From NCBI GenBank assembly GCA_009746045.1, contig RPFO01001075.1:977738-1041737 (forward strand): 64,000 nucleotides of DNA. Direction: 5' to 3'. Positions 1 through 16,400 of this stretch are shown here, piece by piece (the first letter of the stretch is position 1; each line of letters begins with the position of its first letter). The DNA comes from Mesostigma viride. Lineage: Eukaryota; Streptophyta; Mesostigmatophyceae; Mesostigmatales; Mesostigmataceae. Both the position numbers and the translations under genes were made by a program. The notes below the pieces were generated by a model. The model made no database searches. It saw only the letters and a program-made list of their open reading frames with translations, and was not told where the DNA came from.

Positions 1-3087
<3,087 letters not shown>

Positions 3088-4410
3088 CGGCCTTTATCAC
3101 TTCGAGTATACGACGAAAATAATTTTCGACGCTCAATTCACGGCCCGGCACATCGTACAACCAGGGTCCGGTTCACCACGTCCAGACTCCGGCAGAGCAG
3201 CAGCATCGAGGCTCAATTTTTTTCATGAAGGTATTATCGCCCGTTATCTCACAGTTGGCGGTAAATTACGTACGCAAATGCCACAGAAATGTTCATTATC
3301 CGCGGAGTACTGAAAAACCGCTCTCGTCCTGGTTTTAGTTGGTAAAAATTAATACATTCCCCCGATGCAATGCCACGCCCTAATAGCTTGCCAGCGAAGC
3401 CATCGCTCGCGCCATGAGTGTGCCTTGGTCAGCTGGGCTTCCCGGTCTTTTTCGAACGATGAAGGTTGGACGGTACAGTGTAAGTATTACAGGAGAGTCA
3501 GTATTTTATGCTGCCTTGCTTACCATATGGGTGCGGCGCCGCGCCGCAGGGCCGCAAGCCGGGGGGAGGGGCCGACGCCGGGCCCGTGCCCCGTGGCGCG
3601 TTGAGTTGAGTTGAGTTTATTCCCGCGCCGGTGGTCCCACAGGGCTATTAAAAGTGGGTGGCTGGGTGCCCGACCGCCCCGAGCCCCGGACTGCTGCAAT
3701 CTCTCGAATCAGCATTCTGCCCGATGCAAGGACGTCACATCGGACGTTGTGCTGACATAACCACGTCTTGTTGTTGTTGTTGTTGTTGTGTCCCACGCCG
3801 CACATGGGCAGCAGAGAATCTATAGTGGCCGAGGGCCGGATATATTTAGTATCGGTCGTACTATCGGGGCACTCGGAATGGACGGTTGCATCATCGGATA
3901 CCTTCGCGTGAACATACCCACTTACAGTCACAAATTTCCATCCCCACTGCCCAGCGTTTCCAGCCGACGATGGCAGAACTCGTGATGGCGGAACCTGCTC
4001 ATATCTGGGGACAAACCAAACCAGCCTTCTAACATCGTCATATTCGCTAGCTTGCTACATTGCATGGGATGGAGTTGTTTTGTTTATAATTGATCCAATC
4101 TGCTTTACATTTTTGCTGTGTTCGAAAGTAAATGTGCACAACGATTGCATGCATAGACAAGATCATCTCGCGGGAATATCTGAATGATTTGGCTATTAGA
4201 AAATTTCCAGGGCACTTCATCAAATCCACAGCATTGCCTGAATTTTCGTAACTGCTGCTGGCTCTGCCGGTACAGGCGACGCGAAACGGTATAGTGGTGA
4301 TCCCTTATGACAGAAGTTTTTTGCATGCATTCGCGAAGCGCTTGCCTGGCGAGCAGCTGATGTCGGGTACTACATCAGAAAACAGTCATCCAGACAACCT
4401 TGTCTCTACG
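3088..4410. promoter_or_regulatory. Intergenic region between divergent RAD21 and GPC1 starts
   Basis: The 1.3-kb gap between the two inferred start codons should hold both promoters and 5' UTRs. No clear TATA element or other site is defined. It contains a GTT microsatellite at about 3770-3788 followed by a 20-base motif, CCCACGCCGCACATGGGCAG, that recurs near 54.01 kb in the same setting, so part of the gap is repeat-derived. The 60-105-codon open frames here show no recognisable protein. Confidence 0.5.
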
Positions 4411-7400
4411 ATGGCGGAGGCGCCCGCCGCGTCCGCTTATGGATACGACGAGGTAACAACGTCGTGGCCGCGGTGCATCGGCCAACTTCATGCACCTGTC
4501 AACTTTGGAATCAGTGACTTATGGCACAAGACTTATTTCTTTCTGTTGACTTTTTTAGTGGAACAGCTTTGGGAAGGAGAGCAAGAGCCTCTTCTAGCCT
4601 GACACATGCGTAGCCGTTACGAGCTCATCATTTAAGTATGTGCCTGCATGGGAGGTAACACAGCATTATCAAATTCCACTAAGCCTTGTACACGATCTGG
4701 GTCGTTGGTGAGCTGCTCGGTCACGTTTAGCCGCCGGGGTAGGTAATAGCCTCCAGCCATCTCGGCGATCAGCTGCAGACTGGGGGTGGGAGGGGACCCC
4801 AATGATGCTTGCCACTGTTTGTGTATGGGTCGTTGTGTAGCCACACTTGCATGAGCCACTCGCATGCGCCGCGTGCCCTAGCCACGCACCGGCACCCCAG
4901 CGGCATCCCTAGGGTTATCACTGGCAGCATCCATAGGAGCATTGATAGCAGCATCAAAGTAGCGACCATAGAGCACTGATAGCAGCATTTGTATCAGCAT
5001 TATTAGGAGTGTTGATAGCAGCATCAATAGGAGCATTGTCCTGTGGGGTTGACCATGCCACCCGTGGGTACCCACCTAAAGGGCCTGAGCGGGTGGGCGG
5101 GGGCCAAGGACAACAGCTCACGGGGAGACCAGCACAGAGGGGGAGTGGGGGGCCTGGCTTGCTGCCGTCAACGGCTGGTTGCCGGTGGCTGGTGGGGTAA
5201 GTGATTGGATAGTCATTGGTCTCCGATGCATGCGTGCCGTGCGCCAGGTACCACAGGAGGAGGCGGTGCTGGATGTGCGCGTGGGGCGGCATGCGTGCGG
5301 ATGGGAACATGCCCAACTGTTGGCACACGTCCAATCGCACACCCCCTAGGCCCACCCACCCAGCCCACCACGTCCGACCCACCTGTGCTTGCCCACACCC
5401 GCTTGACCATGCACCCATGGTGCCACCTGTTGTGTGGGGTGGGCATGCAGCAATAGTGATTTACGCAGCAGTGGTGGTGGGCGCACCTTTTCCTGTGCGG
5501 ACTGGCCTGACCGGCTGCAGCGGTGGGCCGCCTACCCTGTGAGGCATGCACCCATGGCAGATGGCGCAGGGTTGATCACAAATGTGTGTCTACTCTACCA
5601 CAAGCCGTACACGGACACGCATGTGGCGGCTGTCCTTGTGTGGTGCCACCTGGCTGACCTTCGATACATGGCTGACCACTGGGAGTTGTTGCTGCCTCGG
5701 TTTTCCCCCGCGCTGCTGCCCCCATGTGTTGCCGTGTTGCTGTGCGCATACCCGCCCTCCTCGCCCCCTATGCGCACGCATGCATGTGCTGCCGCGCTCC
5801 CCCTCACCCCCGCTGGTCTTGGCACCCCCCTGGCCGCGGCGCGGCAAACCACCGGCGACGCGCGTGGCACACAACACGCCCACCCCCCATCCCCTCGCCC
5901 TGCAGCTTGACGTGTTCGGCGACTCGCCCCCCTTCCACATGCGTCCTGAGAAGCTGCGCAGGCTGATGGCCAGCATCAAGGTGGGTGCGCGCCGTGAGTG
6001 GTCACTATAGTACAGTATTGTGTTTAGTTACTATGGTAGAGTATTGTTTGTGTATGCATGTGTGTATGGCTTATGGCCAGCATCATTGTGGGTGGTCACT
6101 GTAGCACAGTGCACACCGTGGGTGGCCGTTATAGTATACTCTGCACGTGTGTGTGTGGGTGTGGTCACTCACTAAAGTGTAGTACAGTGCAGTACTGTGT
6201 GCGTGTGTGCGTGTGGTCACTATATAGTATTGTATAGTGTGCGTGCGTGTGTGCGTGTGTGTGCGTGCGTGCGTGTGCGTGCGTGTATATGGGTGTGAGC
6301 ATGTGCGTGTGACATCCAAAGTGGCAGTTGCTGGCAGAAAATTCGGCAGAGCGGGGCCGCAACAGCCAGCATAAGGCTGATTGCGTTGTCACACAGGTCC
6401 GGCCTCCTTCAAACCTTTGCTTGGAGGGTATGTGTTGCCACGGCCCACACACTCGCCCGGTATCGATCTTGTGTGTTGCCGGCACAACGTGTGAGCATGC
6501 CTTTGTTGCCTGGTTAGTTGCGCGCCGGTACATTCACTAGTACGTTCGCTGCTGACATAGTGCGACATCCTCCTATTTGAAGTGGCGCCTACGTTCTCTG
6601 ATAGGGTGGCCTTTTGTTGGTTGCATGCTTTCCCCATCCAAGGTGGGGGCGCGGCGCCTGCTTACTCATGACTGGGTGGCACTTCTGGCCTACTGGCATC
6701 CCCCCACCATGCGGCCATGGTGTTGGTTGCGCCGCCTCGCAGGCCAACAGCTACAAGCACATCAAACTCCGCGACAAGGCCGCGTTTGTGCTGGGCACGC
6801 TCAACCTGTGGTGAGGGGCGCCATGCTCTTGGCAGCGCGTGGTGGTGTGGGGGGATGCACTGGCCGCATGGGTGGTCCAGGTACTCTGCGCGCACGCCGC
6901 ACAATCGCTGGGGGTGCCCCGAAACGAGGCATCTCATCACCATCGTCGCTACATCACCACCGCGTGTGTGCACATGCAGATGAGTGCATCCCTTCCCTGC
7001 CGTAAGGATGGCTGTGCGCACAGCACATGGATCAGAGGAATGGGCTCGCGTGCGGTTCGGCGGCGCACGTGGGACCGCATGCCGCACACCCCGCACTGCG
7101 CGCCTGTTTGACCTGTCCCTGGTGCACTTTCTTCCCACGGCCCCCACGGCCCCTCCCGTCCCTCCCCCCGCCCCCCCTCAGCCTGTACTCCTACGTGCTC
7201 GGCGCCAGCCCCCAGCGGTTCCCGGAGCTCTACTCCTACTACGCCGTGGTGGTGAGTCATACTGCTCCTGCGCGGTGGTGGTGAGTCATGGCCACCACCC
7301 GCTGCCGTACGGCACGCTCCATGCGATGGCACTATGCAGCAAGCAACGCCCCTGCTGAATGCAGGCTGCTTCGTTGAGGGTTTGTTTTTCTGTGCCCTGG

Positions 7401-10400
7401 CCCATGTCCCCTGTACCGGGACACTGGCGAACATGCCTCAAGCCGGATGGCACACCCGTGGCGCTGCCTGTAGGGAGACGTTCGCGTTGCAACGTGCTTG
7501 TTGTGCTGTGGTTGCCGGTAGAAAACAGCTAGAGAACAGCTGGGGGACTGTGTCCTGCGGAAGCCAAGTCCGTTTCTAGTTGGTTACTCATTGGCTCACG
7601 AGCGGCTGGATGAACGCGCGCTGCCCCCTGCTTGCCCCCTTCATCCGCCGCGCCTTGGTCCCCCCCGTGCACGGCACCCCCATGCACGCCCCCACCGTGC
7701 ACGGCGCAGCTGTTCCTGTTGCGGCTGATCAACTACCGGCTCGAGCGCCAGCATTACTTCTTGTACGACTTCTGCTACTTTGCCAACGTCATGCTGCTGG
7801 CCTACCTCTGGTGAGGCGATGTGCGAATGCTGGTGGTGGCGGTGCACACCTCTTTGATGCGATGGGGTCGAGCCGCAGGCACAGCTCGACACCCGTGGGC
7901 GGGAGGAGGAAGGCTCGGGGAGGGTGCGTAGCAGACAGTGGCACCAGGTGGTCGCGGCTGTGGGGTGGGCCTCTAGTGGGTGGGTCGCTTGGGTGCTTGG
8001 GCATGCAACCCACCGGGGGGGGGGGGGGGGGTCCAGAGCGTAGCCAGCTGCAGGCGGCTGTTGCTTGGCTGCATGGTGGTATGCGCCCGTGCGGTGCGTG
8101 TCAAAAGCACCCATGGGACCTGGGCAGCTTCTATGAACGTGGGATTCGCCACCAATGGCCCGGTACCCCGAAGCTGTCACTACTTGTTTTCCCGCCATCG
8201 CCGCTACCTGTCTTTAAGCGGCTTGGAGCGTGGCAAACCCTTGGCCGTGCATGGCGTGTTGGGGCGCCACACCGGGGTTCCCGTGCCAGTCATGTGCTTG
8301 GTTTCGGGGATCATGCGAGACACGTCGTGCTTATTACAATATAGTGAAATAACATTCCAGCGCTAAGTCTAGACTGTCGCTGGATGACACAAAATTAGGA
8401 CGTCAGCCTAAGCACCTAGGCTGACCGTCCCACATCTCCATTCTGGCCCCTTGGGCCGAAGCTAAGACACAAGTAGGGCCGTCACAATTAAGGCGCCCGT
8501 AGCGGGAGCGGATAGTGTCACAGAAGATGCCCCCGGAAGTGGGCCCGCCAATGCGCCGGGTCCCAGGCATGAGCAAGGGCCCAGAGGCGCGGGGGGAGGT
8601 GGATGAGCAGGGCTCGGTGGAGCCCCACGTAGCGCTGCACGGAGTCAGCCGCATGCCACCGCACGTGGTGCTGGATGTCCGCCGTCGGGACGTTGCGCAG
8701 CGCGATCGTGGGTTGCCCCCCCGTGCCGCAGGGAGTGCAGCGTGAACTTGCCGGGGAGCTGGAGCTGGGTCCATACGTGAGCCCCCCAAAGACCAGCGCC
8801 CCTTGCCGCGACACAGACAGGAGGGCCAGTGAGAGCTCGTCCTTCACGTGGGTGCCACCCTGGGCGGCCTTGGGGTTCCGGAGCAGGATTGCCCCGTGGC
8901 CATGCGATGGCCCCCGGGGGTCGCCCGGGAACGCCACGTCACCCAGGCGCAGGCCTAACGCCCCGCTGATGCGCAGGTACTGATGGAACGCCACCAGCAC
9001 CAGCGCAGCCATGTCGGCGTGGTGGCGGGAGAGTAGTAGGACAGGCCCGAGGTAGCACAGCCGCCAAGGGACCGGGCATGCACTCTGGCAAGGGACCAGC
9101 AGGCCCCAGCCGCGCAGCATGCGGTCAGCCTTACGCCACGCGTCGACCATTGAGGGCTGGTACAGGCGCAGCCCCTGCTTCGCCTTCTGGCAAAGAGTCC
9201 GTCCCCTGACCCCGCCACTCTCGTACACCGCCGAGATCCACTCGCAGAACAGCGCTTCGGCCTCGGTGGGGTCGGGCTCCCCGGGCGGGAGCCAATCCAG
9301 GAAGACCGTCACCTGACCCAACCGCGCGCCTCCCGGCTCAGGGCCAAGGACTGCACCTGTGCAGCCGGTAGGTCGGCATAAACGGTCCCAGCCCCCTACG
9401 TACTGGCGCCCATCACCACCACCCGCCCTGAGAGGGGGGCCGCCCGCGGGGCCCGCAGGAAGGGTGCCGTGGCGATCGCTGCCGTGAGCTCCTCACGCAC
9501 GCTCTGCCACAGCTGCCAACGATGGCGCAGCGCGTACCAGTCCCGCGGGTCTGCCCGCATGGCCTGCAGCAGGTGGTAGGTCTCCCCCCAAAGGGAGAGC
9601 AGCGGCCGGCAGGGCAGCTGGATCCACACCCACTTGCCGACCAGGGACTCCCGTTGGTAGGTGAACCCGCGCCGCAAGATGGCCTGGGTGTCGGCAACGA
9701 CCCCAGCCAGCCGCTCCGCGCTCGGGACAATGCTCCCGTCGCGCCGGTGCACGACACCCAAGGCCACCACGTCGATCCGCTGGTCGGGGCTGGCCGGCAC
9801 CACCTTGCTCGCTTTCTGCGGCAGCCTCGCCGCCGCATAGGCCGCCGCGGCCCGCGCCAGCGGCAGGTTGACACCCGTCGCCGTTGCACAGTGGGAGACG
9901 TGCAGGTCGTCGATGGTGATGGCATGGAGGCGCTCCTCGTCGCGGGGCGGGTCGAAGAAGGCGGCGGGGGCCAAGGGATTGGCCGGGTCCTCTTCCCAAC
10001 GGAGGCGCACCGTCTGGCCCAGGGGCCCCTGGTCCACCACCAGCAGCAGCTGGGCTATGTTCATGCTGACGCCCCGACGGGGGTCCAGTGCCCCGGACCG
10101 GTACAGCACCGCCATGTGGATCACCTGGGCGACCACCACGGCGTGATTGTTGCCAATTGGCCAGCAGCGCATCCACGGCCACACCCGCCGGGCGGGCCCG
10201 GGCAGCCCAATATCCTGGGAGTCCACGGCCGGCCAAGTGCAGTACTTGCGCAGCCAGTCGGGGAGCCGCAGGTGGTTGTAGTAGCCCTCGAGGTGGGAGG
10301 TGCCTCCGATCACAGGACACCCAGCCCGCACCCACAACTCGGCTATCACCCCAAGGTTGGGGGAGTAGGGCCGCGGGGGGCTCGACCAGCAGCCAGTTAC

Positions 10401-13400
10401 CGGGCCAGTTGTCCACAATGAGCCGCATGGAGCCGTCCGGCTTCTTGCGCCCCGACACCCCATTTACAGCTGGGGGCGGTTGCTCGTAGAAGTGCCCCAC
10501 GACCCCAGCCTCCAGGGCACGCAGCACCAGCTTGATGTACTCCGCAGGGGCACACCCGCGGGTGGCCCGGAACCGCACCGGCCGCTCGCCGGGTGTCAGC
10601 AGTCGCACCAGCGTCTCCTCGCTGGCATACACGGCCGCCACTGATGGCAGCAGCAACCGCAGCACGTCCCCGGTGCCCCTCTCCCCCGGAGCAGGCCAAA
10701 GCGACCTTATCCGCCTGTATTGTCGTGAAAGGCCCTCTTGTGTTGTAGTCATCCCTGTCTCGGGCCGGACCAGCTGCCGCTACAGCGGGCTGGTGGCGGC
10801 AATAGACCCGGCAAGTTGTTGAATCTCCTGTAGTAGAGCCGCCTCCTGGACCGGCCCCGTCACCCGGGCCAGCAGGTAGAGCGGGTGTCGGCTGCCGCCG
10901 AAGCACCAGTTTAGGGCCCGCACTGCCTTACAGGCGGCGTCCCGACCGCGGAGGGTCGTGGCCGCCCGCTGACATCGCCGGGCAGACCCCAGAGCGCACC
11001 ACCAGCGCTTGTCCAATTGTCAACTGGCGAAGGCAACGGAATCAAGGCACGTCGTCTTTCAAGAGAACAAGTCAAGAAACGGGTAGGCTCACCGCCATCC
11101 CCCTCCCCCTTTATAGAATAACCTCCCAACAAGGGGGAGGGGGTGACCTGTGCCAGCAATATTTTTTCAACTTTTTTCTATAATCTAGCGGCGAGTACCC
11201 TTACCCTTATGCACTATGTATCACAAGATAATACGAGTTACCCTTATGCACTATGTATCACAAGATAATACGAGTTACCCTTATATGCACTATGTATCAC
11301 AAGATAATACGAGTTACCCTTATGCACTATGTATCACAAGATAATACGAGCGTTAGCTCACGATGTGCGATCGAAGTTGGAGCGGCAGCGGAGCGGGGTG
11401 CAGTCCTGCGCAATCGTTGGCGTCCTATGCACGCAAGGCATGCGGCGCCAGCCCGCCACATGTGTGCGACCGGATCAGATGACGGCAGCAAGGGACGTGG
11501 GGTGGCGCCTCCCGCATGAGCCTTGCTGCAATGTCCAGGGCCCCAGGCAAAGGCACGGCCAACACGGCTGGGAGTAAAGATCCCGTGTCCGGTGCTGCAC
11601 TGCAGCCACCGGCGCAGTGCTTGGGACATGCCTTACAAGCTGGTTATGGTCGGCACAGCAGCAGGGGAATGCATTTTCTTCCTGTCAAACCTCGGTTGCA
11701 GCACGCATGCCGTCGCTCTTGTTGTGTTTTTGTGCACACACATTGTGTTGGTGCGTGTTTGTTGCATTTTCCTCTAATTGTCGGGACGCACGCGTCACAT
11801 CATGGATAAACGTCGCAGGCAGCGGGGCCGCGCTGGGGCAGTTTATCTTGGCTGATGGCCTGTGTGCTAATTTTGTAACACTCCCTTTTTGCCCTTTTTG
11901 CTTCAGTAATGGATGTGAGGCACTTCAATGGGCATGCAGTTATTATCTGACCCAGGCCTTAGGTTGCAGCCATTTTGCACCAAAGCTGTCTGGCAGCAAT
12001 CTCCTTGCAAACGCCATGCAGCGTACGGCAAGGGTGCCATGGCCATGCACCCACTCACAGGGCCATGTGCCACCTGTCCTCACCGCCGCGCCTGTGAGGT
12101 GCGACCTGCCACCTGACACCCACTACCTCGCAGGTTGCTGCCACAAAACGGCCTCTTTTTCAACGTGCTGTTTGTCTACACATCAGGCCCCCTGGCACTG
12201 TCGATCATTGCCTTCCGCAACAGGTGGGTGGGCTTGGTCTGGTAGGAGAGTGGCGAAAGGGTTGACTTGAATGTGCTTGGACGCACCTGCCGACATGTGT
12301 GAGTTGGCTTCTGCCGTGCATGTGACCGAAGCCGTTGCGTACGTATGAGTACCACCGCATCCTTCCACCACAATGCACCCCGCCCACGATCACTGCTGGC
12401 TGTACAGCACACAGCAACAATGAGGTACATAATTGCCCGTCCGCCACACACACACACACAGACCTCCACCACATGCCCATCCTGCACACGCCCATCCTGC
12501 ACAATCTCTTGGTGGCGGGAGGCTGCATATAGTGTACTGCCCATGCACCGCCCATGCACCGCCCATGCACCGCTCATGCGAGTTTGATATGGCGCGGTTG
12601 TTTCTGCCGCCGCAATGAACACGGGGGCGCCTGCCCTTGCGTAGCCGATCTGACACGTGCCTGCGTCCGTGTCGTGTGTGCGTCACTATGCATGCGCGCG
12701 CCAGCCTGGTCTTCCACTCCCTGGACAAGATGACGAGCGTCTTCATGCACCTGTCGCCCGCGCTCGTCACGTGGTCCTTGCGATGGTTCCCACCGGTACA
12801 AGAACGCTCTCATAAGGCGGCATGCCCTGGCCTGAAATACCGTCATAAAGCAGCATGCCCTGGCCTCAACTATTGCAAAATAGAGATAAGACATGTTCCG
12901 CAGGGGTCTGTTGTCCAAAGGGTTCATAGACAATTTTGTCTGCATGGTTCAGGACGGTACCGGCGTTTCTCCTAGTTGACCGCCCCACCTTGGGGTGCCA
13001 CGTGCTGCCGCCGGCGCCATGTGCGGCGTGCGCATCCATGCGGCTTGCAGCGGGTCACGGACCGCCACCATGGGGACGATTGATGCGGATGGACAACATG
13101 GATGTATTTGTTTGGGCGTGCTACCCACCCAGCGCAAGCACGGGTCGGCTCCCAGCCCGACCTGCGTTGTGTGGCAATTCTCTCACAACCTGGTCCATAG
13201 CAGGGCTGGTCCTGGCTGCATTATGGGGTCCTCTGCAAGCCAAGCGCTCATCAGCCTCATGCGCGCTTTCCCAGCAGGCGCGGCCTGTCCCCACCGTCTC
13301 CCAACCAGCGCCGCGGCCATCGGAACACCTGATGGGGCACCCTGTATGAACAGGCCTGCGCTGACGGCCCAAATCGTCTGCGTGTCACCAAGAGGCTACC

Positions 13401-16400
13401 GCTAAAGCTCCCCATGTCCTACGTTGGGCAGCCGCAGAACGTCGCATGTGTGACCGGCGCGGCCGCTTGCACATGCCTGCGGGTGGTACCCCCAGTGTTC
13501 GGCGACGCCTCGTTTCCTGGGCACTTGCTGCGGCCACCTTGCATGGGCTAGCATTGGCATGAAACAGATTTGCCGCGTTACTATACAGGCTTGCTGCCTA
13601 TGCGAGTGGGTACCCTTGGGCTTGTGCCACCTCGGGGCGACATGAGGTGGACGATTTCAGCGGACCGTCTCCTCGCGAGAGCGGGGGCATCTGTGGAGCA
13701 TCTGTGCATGTACAAGCTTCGTTGCTGGCAGGGAGCCCTGTGCGCGGTGGGGCGTATACACCACGCCAGTTGGCCCATGTGCATGACCATCATATGGGCC
13801 TGCGTTCATCGTACGACGAGCACATTCTTTGTTCACATCTTCTGACGATGCGTGCCTTGTGCCCGCAGCCACAAGTCGAGACCACCATGCCCACAGCCAT
13901 GCATACGTAGTTGCCTGGTGACCGTTGTGCATGCTTGGGAGGCCCCTCCCAAAAACCGCGGGTCCTCGCCCTCGTCAACGTTGATGGGTCATCTTCTGGC
14001 CCCCCTATCGATCCGCCCTCGTCCCCTCTTGCAATCTATTTTAACTCCTGCCCTGCTGTCCCCACTGTCGATCACATTTGGACACAAGTGCAGGCCCCGA
14101 CCGCACCCAGCGGCGGCACACTTGAGTGGGATGTGCGCGTTGCGGCAGCGGTGGCACTGCCCTACCTGTGCTGGCTGCTGGCGTATGCCTTGAAGGTGGG
14201 TGATGACGTCACTCCCCTGCACGCTGCCCTGTTTTGGCCCTGTCCTGTTTCATCGCTGGCCTGTTTCAGCGCGGCGTGGCCCTGATGTGCAAGCATGGCG
14301 TGGGCCATGATGGCAGCGTGGCATGTCCGGGTGCAGCCAGTGTGCACGGGGCACGCAAGCAAGTGCGGTTGGGGCAGGGACAGCGCAGCATCCATATGTA
14401 GAGGGCACGCAAGCAGGTGCGGTTGGGGCAGGGACAGCGCAGCATCCAGAGAGGGCACGCAAGCAGGTGCGGTTGGGGCAGGGGCATCGCAGCATCCGTA
14501 GAGGGCATGCAAGCAAGTGCGGTTGGGGCAGGGACAGCGCAGCATCCATATGTAGAGGGCACGCAAGCAGGTGCGGTTGGGGCAGGGACAGCGCAGCATC
14601 CATAGAGGGCACGCAAGCAAGCGCGGTTGGGGCAGGGACAGCGCAGCATCCATAGAGGGCACGCAAGCAGGTGCGGTTGGGGCAGGGGCAGTGCAGCATC
14701 CATAGAGGGCACGCAAGCAAGTGCGGTTGGGGCAGGGACAGCGCAGCATCCATATGTAGAGGGCACGCAAGCAGGTGCGGTTGGGGCAGGGACAGCGCAG
14801 CATCCATAGAGGGCACGCAAGCAAGTGCGGTTGGGGCAGGGACAGCGCAGCATCCATAGAGGGCACGCAAGCAAGTGCGGTTGGGGCAGGGGCAGCGCAG
14901 CATCCATTGAGAGAGGGCACGCAAGCAGGTGCGGTTGGGGCAGGGACAGCGCAGCATCCATAGAGGGCACGCAAGCAAGTGCGGTTGGGGCAGGGACAGC
15001 GCAGCATCCATATGTAGAGGGCACGCAAGCAAGCGCGGTTGGGGCAGGGACAGCGCAGCATCCATAGAGGGCACGCAAGCAAGTGCGGTTGGGGCAGGGA
15101 CAGCGCAGCATCCATAGAGGGCACGCAAGCAAGTGCGGTTGGGGCAGGGACAGCGCAGCATCCGTAGAGGGCACGCAAGCAAGTGCGGTTGGGGCAGGGG
15201 CATCGCAGCATCCATTGAGAGAGGGCACGCAAGCAAGTGCGGGGGATAAGAGACTGTGCGGCGGGAGCGATGCCACATGTCGGTGGATGCACTGCATGGG
15301 CTAGCGGTGGGCCGCCCGAGCTGAGCTCTGGGGACGGTGTCAGCCAAATTGCATGCTCGCGGCCGGGAGGGATCGCTGGACGCGCGCGGCAACAAGTGCA
15401 TGAGGCCACGCGATGGCCTGCGTAAGCTCTTCATACTTTGGCAATGGCATGGGGTAGCAGCACCACTGGCATGTGGCAGTAGCATTTTGCAACATCTCCC
15501 AGCTACTTAGCATGGGTTTCTATGGCATATCTCCTCCATGGACATGGTTATTAAGGTTCAACAACGCCTCTCCCCGCATGGGTGTCCCACCCTGTCTGGT
15601 TTCCTGGGCTTGCACAGTGCCATCACCGGGCCCCCCAATGATGTATGTGTGTCGCCCACGCCCCGCAGCTCTTTGTGTTCAGCGCGGGCAAGATCCGGCA
15701 GCGCAGCTACATGACGCTTTACACCTTCATCATCAACGACCAGCACGGGTGGCTGGGGCGTGCGGTGACGGCGGCGGGACCAAAGTACAGCCCGCTCATG
15801 TACATAGGTGTGTGGCAGTTAGGGGCCACAAGGGGTGGCATGTACATCGGCGGATGGTAAGTTGGCAACCTGCATGTCATGTCCATCTGTGGTAGGCAAG
15901 GTGCGGGCAGGCATGTATGTCGGTGTGTGGAATGAGGGCCATGGGGGGCAGGGAGGGGGCATGTACATCGATGGGTGAGGGGCGTGGCCTCTTTATGCTG
16001 GGGGTTGTCCAGCACCTGATGTGTGTGTGAGGATGCGTTGCTTGCTGAAGCAATCACAGCCAGGACATGGAAAATGATGGCCCGAACAAGCAGCAGCAGG
16101 ACTTGTCTTGAGACAAATTAGGCGGAACTGCTGTTTAATGCGCCGCACGCGTTTGCACGATTCTGTTGGGTCAAGGGGCTCGTGACACGGGCATGCGCAT
16201 TGCGCGGTTCATGTCAGCTTCAGCCATGCCATGGTGTCGACTGTCGAGCCACGGCTTGTGCGCCAGAAGTTTAGCCCGTTTCTTGGAGCCCCTCCACGGC
16301 TCCCAACCTTCTGCCGATATTCAGCTCAATCACAAATCAGAATGATGTAGTGCGGATCATCTGGACCCCTGTTTTGCCATCTCCGCGCCCATGCTCTGTC

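Larger units (their letters stand above)
8402..11160 (-). mobile_element. Tyrosine-recombinase (DIRS/Kangaroo-like) retroelement remnant in GPC1 intron 5
   Basis: The element is on the opposite strand to its host gene, inside intron 7811-12133. Minus-strand order is reverse transcriptase (about 11.0 to 9.4 kb) then tyrosine recombinase (9321-8518), the order expected of DIRS-type elements, which replace the DDE integrase with a tyrosine recombinase. Kangaroo of Volvox and TOC3 of Chlamydomonas are known relatives in algae. A hairpin with 9-bp arms (8402-8410/8417-8425) follows the recombinase, and a 13-bp perfect inverted repeat (11099-11111/11131-11143) precedes the RT. Exact ends were not found, so the boundaries given are approximate. 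Confidence 0.75.

Noticed and set aside
9522-10421. 299-codon plus-strand ORF
   Set aside because: Antisense shadow of the GC-rich DIRS-like RT.
14350-15243. CRISPR array
   Set aside because: Units are contiguous and spacers are not unique; the host is eukaryotic. It is a minisatellite.
14162-15485. Open frames of 343-415 codons on minus and many on plus
   Set aside because: All lie in the 50-56-bp minisatellite inside a GPC1 intron; the unit simply lacks stops.
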